Origin: Spirochaetaceae bacterium
GTDB lineage: Bacteria; Spirochaetota; Spirochaetia; B11-G9
NCBI GenBank assembly: GCA_030633365.1
Contig: DAOVSY010000186.1
Location: forward strand, 1-6,069
Length of the DNA: 6,069 bases
Reading direction: 5' to 3'
In this document: in pieces, positions 5,710 through 6,069 of the stretch
Layout: every line of letters starts with the position of its first letter
Position numbering within the stretch: the first letter of the stretch is position 1
Translations under genes and position numbers: made by a program
The notes under the pieces: model-generated
What the model was told of the DNA's origin: nothing
What the model saw: the letters and a program-made list of their open reading frames with translations, nothing else
Databases searched by the model: none

Positions 5710-5737
5710 TTTTTAATCAATAGACTAATACTATAAT
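5710..5737 (+). promoter_or_regulatory. Candidate promoter of cheY
   Basis: A perfect TATAAT (5732-5737) lies 24 bp before the start codon. The best -35 at 16 bp spacing is TTTTTA (5710-5715), which is weak. TTGCCA at 5699-5704 looks better but is too far away. The leader would be short, carrying the GGAGAGGGAG ribosome region. No flagellar sigma28 pattern was seen. Confidence 0.4.
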
Positions 5738-5760
5738 AAAAAAACTGGAGAGGGAGATAT

Positions 5761-6069
5761 ATGCATTCAGATTATTCGGATACAAATGGCAGTAGTGGAC
5801 TTAAAAATGATGGTACCTCTTATGGGGTATTAATAGTTGATGATTCCAAATTTGTTAAAAAGCAACTGGGTAAAATTCTTGAATCTGAGGGATATGAAAT
5901 AATTAGTACAGCTGCCCATGGAGCCGAGGCTGTTGATAAGTATAAAGAGATGAAAGAAAGTATAGATCTTGTTACTATGGATATTACCATGCCCGGGATG
6001 GATGGAATTACAGCAATGGAAAAAATTGTTCAGTTTGACAGTTCTGCCAAGGTTATAATGGTGAGTGCA
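5761..6069 (+). CDS. cheY: CheY chemotaxis response regulator, 5' part only
   Basis: The first 103 codons are present and the frame is open at the window edge. A receiver domain begins at about residue 21 (YGVLIVDDSKFV). The acidic pair is D27/D28, the phospho-acceptor is D74 in VTMDITMPGMDGIT, and the conserved Ser/Thr is S102 in IMVSA. The conserved Lys and the end of the domain lie beyond the window. No output domain can be judged. The KQL..IL.SEGYEII and DITMPGMDGIT sequences resemble, from memory, the spirochaetal CheY that is phosphorylated by CheA and acts at the flagellar switch. The start at 5761 follows GGAGAGGGAG. It gives a 20-residue hydrophilic N-terminal extension before the receiver. 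It is the first gene of its transcript here, so any cheX, cheA or cheW would be downstream. A stand-alone receiver of another pathway is the alternative. Confidence 0.8.
   Translation, partial: MHSDYSDTNGSSGLKNDGTSYGVLIVDDSKFVKKQLGKILESEGYEIISTAAHGAEAVDKYKEMKESIDLVTMDITMPGMDGITAMEKIVQFDSSAKVIMVSA

Overview
The window looks like chromosomal DNA of an anaerobic spirochaete. It is AT-rich and typically bacterial in layout. Its right end opens a CheY whose receiver sequence (KQL..IL.SEGYEII and VTMDITMPGMDGIT motifs) resembles, from memory, the CheY of Treponema and relatives. It also carries several signal-peptide and outer-membrane beta-barrel proteins of a diderm, and an oxygen-sensitive iron-sulfur pathway. 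The species assignment is inference. No mobile element, CRISPR array, rRNA or tRNA was found.

Left third (157-2553, minus strand): a compact three-gene operon, transcribed right to left. It encodes a COG1900/DUF39 protein, a NIL-domain two-cluster ferredoxin and a COG2122/UPF0280 ApbE-like protein. These match the set described in methanogens (Methanosarcina MA1821, MA1822 and MA1715) and in other anaerobes for homocysteine formation from aspartate semialdehyde and sulfide without O-acyl-homoserine. The likely role is methionine-precursor synthesis by a persulfide, ferredoxin-dependent route. A nested palindrome lies upstream of the operon, and a GC-rich folded element followed by a T run (a possible terminator) lies downstream.

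Middle (2788-4977): two divergent envelope genes separated by about 510 bp without a convincing gene. The left one is a FadL/PorV-like outer-membrane barrel on the minus strand; the right one is a small porin-family barrel on the plus strand. The gap holds an extended -10 promoter for the left gene, a long imperfect inverted repeat (4010-4060), and an inverted plus tandem set of 9-mers overlapping a probable promoter of the right gene.

Right part (4978-6069): a small lipoprotein gene with a PPC-like beta-sandwich on the minus strand, driven by a very good sigma70-type promoter, and divergent from the 5' part of cheY, which runs off the window.

The homocysteine operon is the only clear pathway. 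The other genes are envelope or chemotaxis functions with no evident link to it. I see no wholly new multi-gene system. The points most worth checking are the apparent loss of a family cysteine in the DUF39 protein and the uncharacterised repeat structures in the intergenic gaps.
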